DNA of 64,000 nucleotides from JANNOG01 sp031398915 (GCA_031398915.1 JANNOG010000015.1:15425-79424), one strand, 5' to 3'; positions 26,928-36,470 are shown, numbered from the stretch's first letter. A program made the numbers and translations. The notes: a model not told the origin generated them from the letters alone.

Positions 26928-27659
26928 ATGGCTGATCGCCCGTCCCGCAGCTATCCCGGATACCCGGTGGTCGTCAACGACGCCCTGGTGGTGCCCGAGG
27001 CCACTGTCGGACGCCTGCCCGGTTACCTGCACGCGCTGCGCGGTATGGCAGAGGACGGCATCACCACCGTGTCGAGCCAGGATCTGGCAGCTCAGGTCGG
27101 TGTCTCGGCGGTCAAGCTGCGCAAGGACCTGTCCTATCTCGGCTCGTTCGGCACCCGCGGGGTCGGGTACGACGTCGGGCACCTGGTGCATTCGGTCTCG
27201 GCCATGCTGGGGGTCGCCGACGACTGGGAGGTAGCCATCGTCGGGCTGGGCAACCTGGGTCGGGCGCTTGCCAGGTACGAAGGCTTCAGCACCCGCGGCC
27301 TCCAGGTCACCGCCCTGTTCGAGGTGGACCCGGACCTGGTCGGGACCGAGGTCACCGGCGTCCGGGTGCATCACGTCGACGACGCTCCGACCGTGCTGCG
27401 CGAGACCGGGATCCGGATCGCCGTGCTGGCCGTCCCGGCCGCGGCCGCCCAGTCGGTGGCCGACCTCCTGGTGGCCGGTGGCGTCACCAGCCTGCTCAGC
27501 TTCGCCCCGGCCGGCGTCACCGTGCCCGCCGGCGTCCACCTGCGCCACGTCGACCTCTCGGCCGAGCTGCAGATCCTCGGTTTCCGCGAATTCCATCGAA
27601 GCCACGAGGTGCGAGGCGCGTCGCGCGAGGCGTCACGCACCAGCGGAGCCATGGCATGA
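26928..27659 (+). CDS. rex: Redox-sensing transcriptional repressor Rex
   Basis: Rex senses the NADH/NAD+ ratio and represses respiratory genes when NADH is low. The 243-residue protein has an N-terminal winged helix ('TVSSQDLAAQVGVSAVKLRKDLSYLG', seen in parts around residues 45-70) followed by 'GSFGTRGVGYDV'. The Rossmann domain has 'VAIVGLGNLGRALARY'. The C-terminal domain-swapped helix carries 'LRHVDLSAELQILGF'. A GAGGAG ribosome site precedes the ATG. It heads the haem gene run and has a matching operator upstream. Its stop overlaps the hemA start. Confidence 0.96.
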   Translation: MADRPSRSYPGYPVVVNDALVVPEATVGRLPGYLHALRGMAEDGITTVSSQDLAAQVGVSAVKLRKDLSYLGSFGTRGVGYDVGHLVHSVSAMLGVADDWEVAIVGLGNLGRALARYEGFSTRGLQVTALFEVDPDLVGTEVTGVRVHHVDDAPTVLRETGIRIAVLAVPAAAAQSVADLLVAGGVTSLLSFAPAGVTVPAGVHLRHVDLSAELQILGFREFHRSHEVRGASREASRTSGAMA

Positions 27660-28990
27660 GCCTCATCGCCGTTGGTCTGTCGCACCGCAGCGCGCCCCTG
27701 CCGCTGCTGGAACGGGCCTCGCTCGGTGCCGCTGACCCAGCCCTGCGCCGCGCCATCCTGGCCGGTGGGAACGTGGACGACCTCATCGTGATCGCGACGT
27801 GCAACCGGATCGAGGTGTACGCGGACTCCCGCCGATTCCACGGCGGGGTCGCCGACGTCGCGGCTGCGCTGGCCCGCACCAGCGAGGTCGACCTCGACAC
27901 CCTGGCGTCGCACCTGTACGCCTACTACGACTCGGCTGCGGTCGAGCACCTGTTCACCGTCACCGCCGGACTGGACTCGATGGCTCTCGGCGAGAGTCAG
28001 ATCCTGGGCCAGGTCCGGACCGCATGGCAGGCGGCTCACCACGCTGGACCGGGGCCGGTCCGCGAGCTGGACGAGGCGTTCCAACAGGCCCTCCGGGTCG
28101 GCAAGCGAGCACAGAGCGAGACCGGACTGGACCGCCTCGGCAACGCCCTGGTCGAGGCGGCATGCGACCGGGCCGAGACGATCCTCGGCGGCACCGGGCG
28201 GCGCATCGTCGTGGTGGGCGCCGGGGCGATGGCTGCACTGATCGTCACGACACTGGGGCGCCGGCCCGACGCGGCCGCCGACCGGACGGTCACCGTGGTC
28301 AGCCGCACGATGGCCGCCTCCCAGCGGTTGACCACCGGCGCAGGCGCCTCGGTCGACGCCACAGCAGCGCGCTGGGACGACCTCGCACAGCTGTTGACCG
28401 AGGCTGACCTGGTGTTCAGCTGTACCGGGGCGGTCGGCCACGTCCTCGACGCGCGGACCGTCGCCACAGCCCGCACCGGAGGGTCGGCGGGCAGCGGCCG
28501 ACCGCTGGTCCTGGTCGACCTGGCGTTGCCGCGTGACATCGACCCGCTGGCTGATCATGTCGACGGTGTCACGGTCGTCGACCTCGAACTCCTGGGCGCC
28601 GAGCTGTCCGAGGCGCACGGCCGTCACGACGTCGCCGAGGCGCGCGCCATCGTCGCCGACGAGGTCGGTCGCTGGCGCGCCGAGCGGGCTGCGGCCGACG
28701 TCGCCCCCACCGTCGTGGCACTACGCGAGCAGGCCGCCACGATTCTCGACGCCGAGCTTGCCCGGCTTCGTCGGCGACTCCCCGACATGTCCTCGCAGGA
28801 TGCCGCCGAGGTCGAGCGCGCCGTCCGCCGTGCCGTCGAGAAGGTCCTGCACACTCCGACCGTGCGGGTGAAGCAGCTCGCGGACGCACCCGGTGGGTCC
28901 TTCTACGCGGAGGCCTTGGCGACCCTGTTCGACCTCGACGTGTCCGACGTGACAACCGTCGACCGAGTGCTCGCCGGCGGCCGGCCATGA
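27656..28990 (+). CDS. hemA: Glutamyl-tRNA reductase HemA
   Basis: HemA reduces glutamyl-tRNA to glutamate-1-semialdehyde, the committed step of the C5 haem route. The 444-residue enzyme has 'GLSHRSAPLPLLERAS', the catalytic Cys in 'IATCNRIEVYAD', 'ALGESQILGQVR', and NADPH loop 'RIVVVGAGAMAALI'. The C-terminal dimerisation helix region includes 'RRAVEKVLHTPTVRVKQLA'. The ATG overlaps rex by 4 bases, so its expression follows Rex control. Its stop overlaps hemC. Confidence 0.97.
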   Translation: MSLIAVGLSHRSAPLPLLERASLGAADPALRRAILAGGNVDDLIVIATCNRIEVYADSRRFHGGVADVAAALARTSEVDLDTLASHLYAYYDSAAVEHLFTVTAGLDSMALGESQILGQVRTAWQAAHHAGPGPVRELDEAFQQALRVGKRAQSETGLDRLGNALVEAACDRAETILGGTGRRIVVVGAGAMAALIVTTLGRRPDAAADRTVTVVSRTMAASQRLTTGAGASVDATAARWDDLAQLLTEADLVFSCTGAVGHVLDARTVATARTGGSAGSGRPLVLVDLALPRDIDPLADHVDGVTVVDLELLGAELSEAHGRHDVAEARAIVADEVGRWRAERAAADVAPTVVALREQAATILDAELARLRRRLPDMSSQDAAEVERAVRRAVEKVLHTPTVRVKQLADAPGGSFYAEALATLFDLDVSDVTTVDRVLAGGRP

Positions 28991-29973
28991 CGCAGCCGCT
29001 GCGGATCGGCACCCGCGCCAGCTCACTCGCCATGGTCCAGTCGGGGCGGGTCGCCGCCGACCTGACCGAGCGTCTGGGGCGCCCGGTCGTGCTGGTGAAC
29101 GTGCGGACGGTCGGAGACGAGTCGTCGTCGTCGTTACGCACGATCGGTGGAACCGGCGTCTTCGTGTCCGCGCTACGAGAGGCGCTGGCCTCGGGCCAGG
29201 TGGATGTCGCGGTCCACAGCCTGAAGGATCTGCCGACCGCGAACGAGCCCGGCATAGTCCTGGCCGCGGTGCCCCCTCGCGAGGATCCACGTGACGCCCT
29301 CGTCGCCCGGGACGGACTGCACCTGCACGAGCTGCCGCCCGGGTCACGAGTCGGGACCGGGTCACCTCGCCGGGCTGCCGCACTCGCCGGATTGGGCCTC
29401 GACATCGTCGACATCCGAGGAAACGTCGACACCCGACTCTCCCGCGTCGGCGACGACCTCGACGCGGTGGTCGTCGCCCTCGCCGGGCTGCGGCGGCTGG
29501 GTCGCGACGGCGAGGCGACCGAACTCCTGGACCCGCTACTCGTGCTGCCCGCCCCCGGTCAGGGTGCGTTGGCGGTCGAGACCCGCGCCGACGACCCACT
29601 CACCGATGCTGTCCGCATCGCACTGGACGACATCGAGACCCGATGGGCCGTCAGTGCCGAGCGTGCCGTCCTCGCCACCCTGGAGGCGGGATGTTCCGCA
29701 CCGGTCGGGGCGCTCGCCGACGTCGGTATGGCCGAGACCGCCGCGGCCGGCGCGTTAGAGATATACCTGCGGGCGAGCCTCGGCGTCGCTCGCGACCCTG
29801 ACGACGGAGGCGGGTGGTCTGGCCTTACCCGGGCGTCACGGACCGCGGTCGTCGCCGACGTCGAGGCCGCCCACGACCTCGGTGTCGAGGTCGCTCGACG
29901 ACTTGCGCCCGACGGCATGTCGATTCTCATCCCGCCTGCCCCGATCCCTGCTCAGACTGTAGGAAGACGATGA
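28987..29973 (+). CDS. hemC: Porphobilinogen deaminase HemC
   Basis: HemC joins four porphobilinogen units into hydroxymethylbilane. The 328-residue protein shows 'RIGTRASSLAMVQSGRVA', 'VHSLKDLPTANEPG', 'GTGSPRRAAAL' and 'IVDIRGNVDTRL'. The cysteine that carries the dipyrromethane cofactor is in 'LEAGCSAPVGALA'. The ATGA junctions with hemA and hemD suggest translational coupling. Confidence 0.97.
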   Translation: MTQPLRIGTRASSLAMVQSGRVAADLTERLGRPVVLVNVRTVGDESSSSLRTIGGTGVFVSALREALASGQVDVAVHSLKDLPTANEPGIVLAAVPPREDPRDALVARDGLHLHELPPGSRVGTGSPRRAAALAGLGLDIVDIRGNVDTRLSRVGDDLDAVVVALAGLRRLGRDGEATELLDPLLVLPAPGQGALAVETRADDPLTDAVRIALDDIETRWAVSAERAVLATLEAGCSAPVGALADVGMAETAAAGALEIYLRASLGVARDPDDGGGWSGLTRASRTAVVADVEAAHDLGVEVARRLAPDGMSILIPPAPIPAQTVGRR

Positions 29974-31592
29974 CTCTCTCCCTGTTGCGCACCCCACCCA
30001 ACCGCCCGGGCACGGTGTCGTTCGTCGGGGGTGGACCGGGTGACCCCGGCCTGCTGACCCTGCGAGCGGCCCGGTTGCTCGCCGAAGCGGACGCAGTCGT
30101 CGTCGACATCCTCGACCGGACCGAGATGCTGCACCGCCATGCCCGCCCCGACGTCCAGATCATCGACGGTGGCCGCGACGTCGACGGCACCCCACTGGGC
30201 CGCGCCGCCCGCGCCAAGTCCGTTGTCGCGGCAGCCTCCGACGGCAGCCGGGTGGTGCGGATCATCGATGGCGACTCCACCACGTTCTCGAGCATCGTCG
30301 AAGAGGTGACGGCGTGCCGTAAATCGGGTATCGACATCGAGATCGTGCCGGGCGTGCCGATCGCGACGGCCGTGCCCGCCTATGCGGGGGTCCCGATCGC
30401 ACCCGGTGGCTTCACCTCTGCCGTCCACGTCGTCTACGCCAACGACCACGGTCGCGGCGCCCTCACCCCGGGCGCGGACACCCATGCCGACGCCGTGGTG
30501 GTCCTCGGTGCCTCGGGTGGACTCGGCGATGCCGCCCGGCGGCTCATCACCCACGAGGGTTGGAGCCCGGGGACCCCGGCCATGCTGATCACCAACGGGA
30601 CCACGCTCGCGCAGGTCTCGCAGGTGCTCAGCCTCGGTCAGGTCGCTGACCTGGTCGAGGCGACCGACGGGCCCACCACCCTGGTCGTCGGCAGCGCCGT
30701 GGCCCACCACAACACGCTGAGTTGGTTCGAGACCAGGCCGTTGTTCGGCTGGCGGGTGCTACTGCCGCGCACCAAGGAGCAGGCCGAGAGCCTGGTCGAG
30801 CGGCTGAGCGAGTTCGGTGCATCTGCCGAGGTCGTGCCCACCATCTCGGTCGAGGCGCCCCGCACGCCACAGCACATGGACAAGGCCGTCCGCGGCCTTG
30901 TCACCGGGCGCTACGAGTGGGTCGGTTTCACCAGCGTCAACGCCGTGCGTTCGGTCCGTGAGCGGCTGGAGGCACTGGGCCTGGACGCCCGGGCGTTCTC
31001 GGGCCTCAAGGTGGCGGCCGTCGGCGGTGTGACCGCCGAGGCACTGCGCGACTGGGGGATCGAGCCGGACCTGATCCCGACGACCGAGCAGTCGGCCCGC
31101 GGCCTGCTGGTGGACTGGCCCGAGTACGACGAGCAACTCGATCCGATCAACCGGGTGCTCCTGCCCCGGGCCGACATCGCCACCGAGACGCTGGTCGCCG
31201 GACTGGGCGAACTCGGCTGGGAGGTCGACGACGTGACGGCCTACCGCACGGTGCGCGCCGCCCCGCCACCGGCACCGCTGCGCGACGCGATCAAGTCGGG
31301 CTCGTTCGATGCGGTGCTGTTCACGTCCAGCTCGACGGTGCGCAACCTGGTCGGGATCGCCGGCAAACCACACCCCTCGACGGTCGTCGCGTGTATCGGC
31401 CCCAACACGGCCAAGACCGCCGAAGAACACGGCCTGCGGGTGGACGTGTTGGCCGCCACCCCTGACGCGATGGCGCTGGCCGACGCCCTGGCCGACTACG
31501 GCGCCGGGTTGCGTCAGGCGGCCGTGGAGGCCGGTGAGGAGCCGACCCGTCCGTCGCAGCGCCGCGCCGCCCAACGTCGCCGGGCCCGGTAG
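29970..31592 (+). CDS. hemD: Fused uroporphyrinogen-III C-methyltransferase and synthase
   Basis: This 540-residue fusion has an N-terminal SUMT-like methylase domain (about 10-255). It shows 'GTVSFVGGGPGDPGLLTL', 'VPGVPIATAVPAYAGVP' and 'LITNGTTLAQVSQ' as S-adenosylmethionine-domain motifs. The C-terminal uroporphyrinogen-III synthase domain (about 260-520) has 'GWRVLLPRTKEQAE', 'FTSVNAVRSVRERL' and 'VLFTSSSTVRNLVG'. The synthase feeds haem; the methylase could feed sirohaem or B12. The family's fused form is usual in actinobacteria. Methylase motifs look partly altered ('DILDRTEMLHRHARP'), so its activity is less certain. Confidence 0.93.
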   Translation: MTLSLLRTPPNRPGTVSFVGGGPGDPGLLTLRAARLLAEADAVVVDILDRTEMLHRHARPDVQIIDGGRDVDGTPLGRAARAKSVVAAASDGSRVVRIIDGDSTTFSSIVEEVTACRKSGIDIEIVPGVPIATAVPAYAGVPIAPGGFTSAVHVVYANDHGRGALTPGADTHADAVVVLGASGGLGDAARRLITHEGWSPGTPAMLITNGTTLAQVSQVLSLGQVADLVEATDGPTTLVVGSAVAHHNTLSWFETRPLFGWRVLLPRTKEQAESLVERLSEFGASAEVVPTISVEAPRTPQHMDKAVRGLVTGRYEWVGFTSVNAVRSVRERLEALGLDARAFSGLKVAAVGGVTAEALRDWGIEPDLIPTTEQSARGLLVDWPEYDEQLDPINRVLLPRADIATETLVAGLGELGWEVDDVTAYRTVRAAPPPAPLRDAIKSGSFDAVLFTSSSTVRNLVGIAGKPHPSTVVACIGPNTAKTAEEHGLRVDVLAATPDAMALADALADYGAGLRQAAVEAGEEPTRPSQRRAAQRRRAR

Positions 31593-31595
31593 CCC

Positions 31596-32606
31596 GTGAC
31601 CGGACATGCCTCGGTCCGGGCACGTCCCGGCCTGGGGGGGTTCCCGCACCGGCGACCCCGTCGGCTGCGGACCTCACCGGCGATCCGCGAGCTGGTCGCC
31701 GAGACCCGGCTGCACCCACGTCGGTTGGTCCTGCCGGTCTTCGTCAAGGAGGGCCTGGCCGAGGCGCGGCCGATCAGCAGCCTGCCGGGAGTCATGCAGC
31801 ATTCCCGGACGTCGCTGGTCGCCGCCGCTCGCGAGGCGGTGGCTGCCGGAATCGGCGGGATCATGGTGTTCGGCGTTCCCGAACGCCGCGACGCGACGGG
31901 TACGGGCGCCGATCACCCGGACGGCATCCTCAACGTGGCGCTGGCGGATCTGGCCGAAGCCGTGGGGGACGACTGCGTCCTGATGGCCGACCTGTGCCTG
32001 GACGAGTTCACCGACCACGGCCACTGCGGTGTGCTGGACGCGGCGGGCCGGGTCGACAACGACGCCACGTTGGAGCGCTACGCCTCGATGGCGCTCGCCC
32101 AGGCGGCCGCCGGGGCGCACGTCGTGGGCCCCAGCGGAATGATGGACGGCCAGGTGGGGGCGGTGAGGGCCGCCCTGGACGGCGCCGGTCACGGCGACGT
32201 GACGGTGCTGGCGTACGCGGCCAAGTACGCGTCCGCGTTCTACGGTCCGTTCCGCGAAGCCGTCGAGTCCACCCTGTCCGGCGATCGGGCGACCTACCAG
32301 CAGGACTCGCGCAATGTCACCGAGGCCCTCGTCGAGGTCGCCCTGGACATCGCCGAGGGTGCCGACATCGTGATGGTCAAGCCGGCGCTGGCCTACCTGG
32401 ACGTGTTGCGCCGGGTGGCCGACGCAGTGGACGTGCCCGTCGCGGCCTACCAGGTCTCGGGTGAGTACGCCATGATCGCGGCCGCCGGGGCCAACGGCTG
32501 GATCGATTCCGAGCGGGTGATGATGGAGTCGGTCATATCGATCCATCGTGCCGGGGCGGGCATCATCCTCACGTACGCCGCGGTGGATCTTGCGCACCGG
32601 CTCTGA
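31596..32606 (+). CDS. hemB: Delta-aminolevulinic acid dehydratase (porphobilinogen synthase) HemB
   Basis: HemB condenses two 5-aminolevulinate molecules to porphobilinogen. Both Schiff-base lysines are seen: 'LAYAAKYASAFYGPFREA' and 'DIVMVKPALAYLD'. The metal-site segment reads 'MADLCLDEFTDHGHCGVLD', where one of the Zn-binding cysteines of E. coli type is replaced by Asp, so magnesium dependence or a mixed site is likely. The protein is 336 residues from GTG, 3 nt after the hemD stop. Confidence 0.96.
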   Translation: MTGHASVRARPGLGGFPHRRPRRLRTSPAIRELVAETRLHPRRLVLPVFVKEGLAEARPISSLPGVMQHSRTSLVAAAREAVAAGIGGIMVFGVPERRDATGTGADHPDGILNVALADLAEAVGDDCVLMADLCLDEFTDHGHCGVLDAAGRVDNDATLERYASMALAQAAAGAHVVGPSGMMDGQVGAVRAALDGAGHGDVTVLAYAAKYASAFYGPFREAVESTLSGDRATYQQDSRNVTEALVEVALDIAEGADIVMVKPALAYLDVLRRVADAVDVPVAAYQVSGEYAMIAAAGANGWIDSERVMMESVISIHRAGAGIILTYAAVDLAHRL

Positions 32607-32622
32607 GCGAGGAGGTCCTCAG

Positions 32623-33096
32623 GTGGCACTCGACACCCGTACGGTTCGTTGGCTCGACACCGAGGAGCAGATCGCCTGGCGAGCGCTGATCGAGGGATAT
32701 GCCCGCCTGTTCGACAGGTTGGGCAGGGTGCTCGACGCCCACGGCCTGTCTCTGGCCGAGTACGAGATCCTGGTCCGGCTGTCCGAGGAGTGCGATCACG
32801 AGCTCCGGATGAGCTGGCTGGCGTCCGCGGTCGTCCATTCGCGCAGTCGGTTGACGCACACCGTGTCGCGGATGGAAGCCGCCGGTCTGGTGCAGCGGCT
32901 GTCCAGTCCCGAGGACGGGCGGGGCGTGCTGTGCAGGCTGACTCCGAGCGGCTTCGCGCTGCTGGAGGAAACCGCTCCGGAGCACGTCACGAGCGTGCGC
33001 GAGAGCTTGCTCGACGTCATGACCAGGGAGGAGTTCCTGTTGCTCGGCGATCTGATGCGGCGAGTCTCGAGACGGCTGGTCAGCGAGCCGTGTTGA
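32623..33096 (+). CDS. MarR-family transcriptional regulator
   Basis: This 157-residue winged-helix protein lies inside the haem gene run, between hemB and hemL. It has the MarR layout: helix 1 'LIEGYARLFDRLGRVLDAHGLSLAEYEIL' (seen in parts), recognition area 'SWLASAVVHSRSRLTHTVSRMEAAGLV', and wing 'SSPEDGRGVLCRLTPSGFALLE'. A strong GAGGAGG ribosome site precedes GTG 32623. The ligand and target are unknown; the position suggests control of the surrounding genes by a haem-related or redox signal, which is inference. Confidence 0.88.
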   Translation: MALDTRTVRWLDTEEQIAWRALIEGYARLFDRLGRVLDAHGLSLAEYEILVRLSEECDHELRMSWLASAVVHSRSRLTHTVSRMEAAGLVQRLSSPEDGRGVLCRLTPSGFALLEETAPEHVTSVRESLLDVMTREEFLLLGDLMRRVSRRLVSEPC

Positions 33097-34454
33097 CGCC
33101 CCGCTCGACGGAGCTGTTCGAACGGGCGCAATCGGTGATCCCCGGTGGGGTCAACTCACCGGTCCGGGCGTTCCGGGCGGTCGGCGGCACGCCGCGATTC
33201 ATGGTGTCGGGCAACGGTCCGTACCTGCGCGACGCCGACGGCAACACCTACGTCGACCTGGTCTGTTCGTGGGGTCCGATGATCCTCGGTCATGCCCACC
33301 CAGCGGTGTTGGCCGCCATCACGGCTGCCGCGGCCAGCGGATTCTCGTTCGGGACACCGACCGAGGGCGAGGTGGCCCTGGCCGAAGAGATCGTGTCTCG
33401 GGTGGGTCCGGTCGAGCAGGTGCGGTTGGTCAACTCCGGGACCGAGGCCACGATGAGTGCGGTGCGGCTGGCGCGCGGGTTCACCGGACGACAGATCGTG
33501 GTCAAGTTCGCCGGGCACTACCACGGTCACGTCGACGCGCTGCTCGCCCAGGCCGGGTCGGGGGTGGCGACGTTCTCGCTGCCCAGCAGTCCCGGAGTGA
33601 CGGGCGCCTCGGCGGCAGACACCGTGGTCCTGCCGTACAACGACGTCGAGGCCTTGGAGGCGGTGTTCGCCGCCCGGGGCGGGGATATCGCCTGCGTGAT
33701 CACCGAGGCCGCCGCCGGAAACATGGGCGTCGTCGTTCCTGCGGCGGGCTTCTCGGCCCGGTTGCGCCAACTGACCAGCCAGGCCGGGGCACTCCTCATC
33801 CACGACGAGGTGATGACCGGATTCCGGGTCAGCCGCGCCGGGTGGTGGGGCCTGGAGGGCGCGGTTCAGGGGTTCGCCCCTGACCTGTTCACGTTCGGGA
33901 AGGTCATGGGTGGCGGCTTCCCCGCGGCGGCGTTCGGCGGGCGGGCGGACGTCATGTCGCATCTGGCCCCGATCGGGGCCGTCTATCAGGCGGGCACGCT
34001 CAGCGGGAACCCGGTGGCGGTCGCTGCCGGGCTGAGCACCCTGCGGCACTGCACGCCCGATGTGTACGACCGGGTGAATGCCGTGGCGGCGACGCTGTCG
34101 GCGGCGGCGAGCGCGGCGCTCTCGGAGGTGGGGGTGGGCCACGTCGTTGCCCACGCCGGGAGCATGTTCAGCATCTTCTTCACCGCCGACACCGGGATCA
34201 CCGCGATAGCGGACTACGCGACGGCGCAACGTCAGGACACGGCGGCGTTCGCGGCGTTCTTCCACGCGATGCTCGACCAGGGTGTCTACCTGCCACCCAG
34301 TGCCTACGAGTCGTGGTTCGTCTCGGCGGCGCACGACGACGATGCGATCGGGCGGGTGGTGGACGCGTTGCCGCTCGCTGCCCGTGCCGCAGCTTCGGTC
34401 GCGGCGACGGCGTCGGTCGCGGCGACGGCTTCGGTTCCGGCGACGGCGAGGTGA
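33090..34454 (+). CDS. hemL: Glutamate-1-semialdehyde 2,1-aminomutase HemL
   Basis: HemL moves the amino group of glutamate-1-semialdehyde to give 5-aminolevulinate, using pyridoxal phosphate. Evidence includes 'SVIPGGVNSPVRAFRAVGG', 'NSGTEATMSAVRLARGFTG', 'YHGHVDALLAQAGSG' and the PLP lysine in 'FTFGKVMGGGFPAAAFGG'. The start is GTG 33090 or TTG 33093, both overlapping the marR stop. After the normal end the protein carries an extra Ala/Ser/Val/Thr-rich tail of about 25 residues, encoded by an 18-bp tandem repeat. Confidence 0.95.
   Translation: MLTPRSTELFERAQSVIPGGVNSPVRAFRAVGGTPRFMVSGNGPYLRDADGNTYVDLVCSWGPMILGHAHPAVLAAITAAAASGFSFGTPTEGEVALAEEIVSRVGPVEQVRLVNSGTEATMSAVRLARGFTGRQIVVKFAGHYHGHVDALLAQAGSGVATFSLPSSPGVTGASAADTVVLPYNDVEALEAVFAARGGDIACVITEAAAGNMGVVVPAAGFSARLRQLTSQAGALLIHDEVMTGFRVSRAGWWGLEGAVQGFAPDLFTFGKVMGGGFPAAAFGGRADVMSHLAPIGAVYQAGTLSGNPVAVAAGLSTLRHCTPDVYDRVNAVAATLSAAASAALSEVGVGHVVAHAGSMFSIFFTADTGITAIADYATAQRQDTAAFAAFFHAMLDQGVYLPPSAYESWFVSAAHDDDAIGRVVDALPLAARAAASVAATASVAATASVPATAR
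34395..34448 (+). repeat. 18-bp tandem repeat at the 3' end of hemL (3 copies)
   Basis: Units at 34395-34412, 34413-34430 and 34431-34448 are nearly identical and encode 'SVAATA' repeats beyond the conserved end of HemL. The length is in frame, so copy changes alter only the tail. Confidence 0.9.
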
Positions 34455-35068
34455 CGATGGCCGCCCGGAGTTCGGTCGTGTTGGTCCGCCACGGCGAGGT
34501 CCACAACCCCGAGGGCATCCTGTACGGCAGGTTGCCCGGTTACCACCTGTCCGATCGGGGCCGTGACCAGGCGCTGGTCGTTGCCGGTCAGCTGAGCGCC
34601 GGCCGACCCGTGGTGGCCGTCGTGTCCAGCCCGCTGGAACGCGCCCGCGAGACAGCGGCACCCATCGCCGCGGCGCTGGGTCTGGAGGTGGCGGTCGACG
34701 AGCGCCTCATCGAGAGCGCCAACGTCTTCGAGGGGCGGGTCGTCAGCGAGCGGGCCGAGCTGTTCCGCCCGGGCAACTGGCGCCATCTGGTCGACCCGCT
34801 GCGCCCCTCCTGGGGTGAGCCCTACCGAGAGATCGCCGAGCGGATGCAGGACGCGGTGGCCGCGGCGCGCGAGGCCCACCCGACGGGTCGCGTGGTGTGT
34901 GTCTCGCACCAGTCCCCGATCTGGGTGGCACGCCGGGCATACGAGGCCAAGCCGCTGGGACACGACCCGAGGCGCCGGGAATGCGCCCACGCCTCGCTGA
35001 CCACGCTCACCTTCGAGGCCGATCGTGTCGTCGGAATCGGCTACGAGACCCCGGCGGGTCACCTGTGA
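34451..35068 (+). CDS. Histidine phosphatase family protein (phosphoglycerate-mutase-like)
   Basis: This 205-residue enzyme has the phosphohistidine motif 'LVRHGEVHNPEGILYGRLPG', 'VVSSPLERARETAAPIAAAL' (Arg and Glu of the phosphate pocket) and the second His in 'VVCVSHQSPIWVA'. It hydrolyses a phosphate ester, substrate unknown. From memory it corresponds to Rv0525, which also follows hemL in mycobacteria. The GTG start overlaps the hemL stop by 4 bases; an ATG two codons later is also possible. Confidence 0.88.
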   Translation: MTMAARSSVVLVRHGEVHNPEGILYGRLPGYHLSDRGRDQALVVAGQLSAGRPVVAVVSSPLERARETAAPIAAALGLEVAVDERLIESANVFEGRVVSERAELFRPGNWRHLVDPLRPSWGEPYREIAERMQDAVAAAREAHPTGRVVCVSHQSPIWVARRAYEAKPLGHDPRRRECAHASLTTLTFEADRVVGIGYETPAGHL

Positions 35069-35733
35069 GGCGATCCGCGCCCGCCGTTCTGTTGGCGGTT
35101 GCCGTCGTGGTCACCGGCGGCTGCAGCAGCGACGGCGGCACACCGCAACTGCGCGAGAGCGCCGACCGGGGGTACGTGGCGGGCGACCGGTCGGTGGTGC
35201 AGCTGACCCCGGACCAGCGGGACGGACCGGTCCAGGTCTCGGGCGAGACGCTGGACGGTGACCCGCTCGACATCGTCGACCTGCGCGGTGGCGTCGTGGT
35301 GCTCAACGTCTGGGGGTCGTGGTGTCCGCCGTGCCGGGCCGAGGCACCCGATCTGGTCGCCGCCCACGACGAGCTTGCCGGGATGGACGTCACGTTCGTC
35401 GGGATCAACATCCAGGACGCGTCGACGACCAACGCGCGCCGCTACGAGGAGTCATTCGACATCCCCTACGAGAGCATCTTCGACCGGGACGGGCGCCAAT
35501 TGCTCAATCTGCGCGGCGACATCCCACCCAACGCCATCCCGTCGACGTTGGTGCTGGACCGGTCGGGGGCGGTGGCGGCGCGCGCCATCGGACAGGTGGA
35601 CCGCGCGACGCTGGTCGGGCTCGTCGAGGACGTCCTGAGCGAATCGACGACCGCGTCCGCCGGAGACTCGGCGACCGGATCACCCACCTCGGCGACCGGA
35701 TCACCCACCGCCCCCGCCGGAGACTCGCCGTGA
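35065..35733 (+). CDS. TlpA/ResA-like thiol-disulfide lipoprotein
   Basis: This 222-residue thioredoxin-fold protein is exported and lipid-anchored: the signal 'PAVLLAVAVVVTGGC' ends in a lipobox Cys (about residue 20). The redox pair is in 'WGSWCPPCRAEAP', and the cis-proline region is 'NAIPSTLVLDRSG'. It most likely keeps the CxxCH haem-binding cysteines of cytochromes c reduced, receiving electrons from CcdA encoded next. The C-terminal Ser/Thr/Ala/Gly tail contains short repeats ('GDSATGSPTSATGSPT'). Confidence 0.92.
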   Translation: MRRSAPAVLLAVAVVVTGGCSSDGGTPQLRESADRGYVAGDRSVVQLTPDQRDGPVQVSGETLDGDPLDIVDLRGGVVVLNVWGSWCPPCRAEAPDLVAAHDELAGMDVTFVGINIQDASTTNARRYEESFDIPYESIFDRDGRQLLNLRGDIPPNAIPSTLVLDRSGAVAARAIGQVDRATLVGLVEDVLSESTTASAGDSATGSPTSATGSPTAPAGDSP

Positions 35734-36470
35734 TCGCAGGCGCCGAGAACGTCGTGTTCGACGCCAGCCTGGCGCTGGCGTTGCCGGTCGCCGTCGCTGC
35801 GGGGCTGGTCTCGTTCGCCTCGCCCTGCGTGCTGCCGCTCGTGCCCGGCTACCTGGCCTACGTCTCGGGGATGGGTGATCCACAGACCACGTCGACCCGG
35901 CGCCTCGTGGCCGGGGCGGTGCTGTTCGTCGCCGGGTTCACTGTGGTGTTCGTGCTGGTCGGGGCGACTGCCGGGGCACTGGGAGGGCTGTTGTTGCGCT
36001 ACGACCGGATTCTCCAGGTCGTCGCCGGGGTGGTTGCGATCGCGCTGGGAGTGGTGTTCGCAGGCCTGGTGCCGGCGCTGCAGGTCGAACGACGGATTCG
36101 GTGGCGTCCGGCGGCGGGCCTGGTGGGAGCGCCACTGCTGGGTGCCGCCTTCGGCATCGGCTGGGTCCCCTGCATCGGGCCGACCCTGGGCGCGGTGCTG
36201 GTCCTGGCCACCCAGGAGGCCTCCGCCGGGCGAGGCGCGCTGTTGGCCGTGGCGTACTGCCTGGGTCTGGGTCTGCCGTTCGTTGTCGTCGCCGCGGCCT
36301 ACGGTCGAGGTTTGAGCGTCCTGCGGCCGTTGCGCCGGTACCGACTGGCGATCACCCGATCGGGGGGCGCCATGCTGATGCTCGTCGGTGTCCTGCTGGT
36401 CACGGGGGCCTGGAACACCCTGATCCGCTTGGTCCAGGGTGAGATCAGCGGATTCGTGCCGGTGATCTGA
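35730..36470 (+). CDS. ccdA: Cytochrome c biogenesis protein CcdA
   Basis: This 246-residue membrane protein carries electrons from cytoplasmic thioredoxin to the outside thioredoxin-like partner. Two conserved cysteines lie in helices: 'SFASPCVLPLVPGYLAYVSG' and 'GIGWVPCIGPTLGAVL'. About six helices are predicted from the hydrophobic pattern. GTG overlaps the TlpA-like stop by 4 bases and the stop overlaps resB by one base (TGATG). Confidence 0.94.
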   Translation: MIAGAENVVFDASLALALPVAVAAGLVSFASPCVLPLVPGYLAYVSGMGDPQTTSTRRLVAGAVLFVAGFTVVFVLVGATAGALGGLLLRYDRILQVVAGVVAIALGVVFAGLVPALQVERRIRWRPAAGLVGAPLLGAAFGIGWVPCIGPTLGAVLVLATQEASAGRGALLAVAYCLGLGLPFVVVAAAYGRGLSVLRPLRRYRLAITRSGGAMLMLVGVLLVTGAWNTLIRLVQGEISGFVPVI